NCBI RefSeq assembly: GCF_964204645.1
Contig: NC_134031.1
Coordinates: 2,401,001 to 2,465,000 of the forward strand
Length of the DNA: 64,000 nucleotides
Reading direction: 5' to 3'
DNA from: Tubulanus polymorphus
Taxonomy: Eukaryota > Nemertea > Palaeonemertea > Tubulaniformes > Tubulanidae
This document shows, piece by piece, positions 62,574-64,000 of the stretch. Each line of letters begins with the position of its first letter. Position 1 is the first letter of the stretch. The notes beneath the pieces were generated by a model. It saw only the letters and a program-made list of their open reading frames with translations. It did no database searches and was not told the DNA's origin. A program made the translations under genes and the position numbers.

Positions 62574-64000
62574 ATAGAACACTGCCTAGTCTATGTTTTT
62601 CTAAACTACGTGATGATATTCGGGGGGCGTAGCCAGTCTATACTAATTGTACTAAAGGCCCGGCCCTTCACTTTTCGGCCAAGGAGTCATTTTCAATATT
62701 CAAAGTCCATAAACTTGCTGGGCGAGTTCAGGAGTTCAAACTAATAACGTTCCAACATCCATTTTTGCGTTTAAAAGTTGCAACTGTTTAACTGACTACG
62801 CTCTCCCTTTTGAACATTTAGGCTATGCAAATCATTTTCACCCACAGATAATATAAATGAATCACTATTTCTAATATTAATAATCGAATAAAGACTATGA
62901 GAGTAATTCATCCTATGAACTATGTCATTATTACAAATTATGCAAAGCTATGTTTAACTGAAGTATGAAGATTATCTGAACTATCCTATCAATATTATAT
63001 CTCAAATTAGGTGTATTTCAACCGACCTACAAGTCGAACTGATCAATACCATGCATTAATGGAGCGCAAATTTTATGAGACTCCAAGAAGGAACTTTAAG
63101 GACTTAAATGACTCATCTGTTTAACAAATCTAAACAGTTTGCCTAATCAATATAAAGAATCAGGAGGATGCCATTTTTTTGAAATATTCAAATATGAATA
63201 GTTCCTTCTCAGGCCCAGAGCCCAAATTACCTAATTTTCATTAATCGACATTTCAACTACTAATCAACTATTTCTTTAGTTTATTCCGCCCCTTCAAATA
63301 GACAGTGAATTTTGTAAACTCATGTTACACATCAGACTGATTTGTAAAAAGGTGATACGTAAAATAAATGAATACTTCACATATTCTACTGTTGTTGCTG
63401 CTCCTGAATAAGGGTTTATAAGATACGCATTGTCTCTGCTGCTCCTGAATAATTGTAATAAGACACGCAATGTCTCTGCTCCATCAATTGTAGAAGAACT
63501 CCATCATTGAACCGATGAACCGATGCTGGCTGAATTTCTCATCTGGACTTCAGCAGTTAAATTCAAGTTGGATTCATTCTGCTGACTGTTCTAATCAGTA
63601 GATTCTAGATGGTTAGTTGATCTTAGTATGGGCTTTATCTCATGTGATTCAGCTGAAAATATCCTGTATTCACACAATATTTCATATAACATTAATCATA
63701 ATAATTTCCATGTAAATCAACTTACCTTTCAAGATTGCTGAGTATCGGCTAGGATTGTCTTAGTTGGTTCATAAGTTAAATTTGTTGGACTCTTCCTTGG
63801 TAGTTGATGAGTTCAATTCAAGTTGTACCTTCTATGATTGCTGGGTTCATTATCGGCGAGGATCTCCTGGTTTTTGAGTTTCGAATCGGCCCCTTCTGTG
63901 CGCTGTTCTCTAATTGGCAGATTTCTGATGATTTGTCGACATCAAGCTCTCGTTTGAGTTGGTGTCCCTTACAATCCTACCACACCTGCTGGGAGCGAAA

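Larger units (their letters stand above)
58651..64000. other. Gene-free stretch with repeats
   Basis: I find no supported coding exon here. It should contain the SWT1 promoter and any 5' exon. Contents include a hAT-like MITE at 59826-60034, two tiny palindromes, and a related pair of about 95-bp blocks at 60537-60632 and 61337-61430 that share 'aaccagagataaa' and 'actctggaaagc'. There is also a direct duplication around 63395-63480 (CTGCTCCTGAATAA and GCAATGTCTCTGCT-type words). Confidence 0.5.

Overview
The window is animal nuclear DNA. It holds four intron-rich genes with GT-AG splice sites, one tRNA gene, and many short non-autonomous transposons, minisatellites and microsatellites. The FoxJ2/3-type forkhead gene and the general repeat style suggest a non-model invertebrate, perhaps a marine lophotrochozoan. 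That placement is inference only. All gene models below were joined by hand from splice sites, and every exon junction keeps the reading frame.

Layout: 1-7558 has no gene I can support. A tRNA-Arg(ACG) lies at 7559-7631 (-). 7632-14231 has no gene apart from one orphan exon candidate at 13607-13801 (+). A GPR157-like seven-transmembrane receptor is at 14232-16820 (+, 4 coding exons). The 26S proteasome ATPase Rpt1/PSMC2 is at 17431-22962 (-, 11 exons, 433 aa, the same length as human). 22963-31179 is a repeat-bearing intergenic stretch that probably includes the forkhead 3' UTR. A FoxJ2/3 forkhead factor is at 31180-49130 (-, 11 coding exons, 484 aa), with introns full of satellites and MITEs. 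The RNA endonuclease SWT1 is at 50922-58650 (-, 20 coding exons, about 1318 aa), with an N-terminal WW domain, a very large disordered exon, a PIN nuclease domain and a C-terminal helical region. 58651-64000 is non-coding as far as I can see.

The genes are unrelated housekeeping or regulatory genes and do not form a pathway. GPR157 and PSMC2 converge tail to tail with poly(A) signals about 50 bp apart. PSMC2, FoxJ2/3 and SWT1 all lie on the minus strand.

The most unusual signal is a set of four very small palindromes (35-42 bp, arms 16-18 bp). Each is flanked flush by an exact 7-bp direct repeat, as if it had been inserted: 15966-16000, 19860-19897, 60424-60464 and 62525-62566. Two share the same arm sequence and two do not. 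Other notable elements are a 339-bp foldback MITE whose long terminal repeats carry tRNA-like box A/box B sequence (two copies, 8- and 9-bp target duplications), a 361-bp MITE with perfect 43-bp terminal repeats and a TTA duplication, and a foldback insertion with a 12-bp duplication and a hammerhead-like core.
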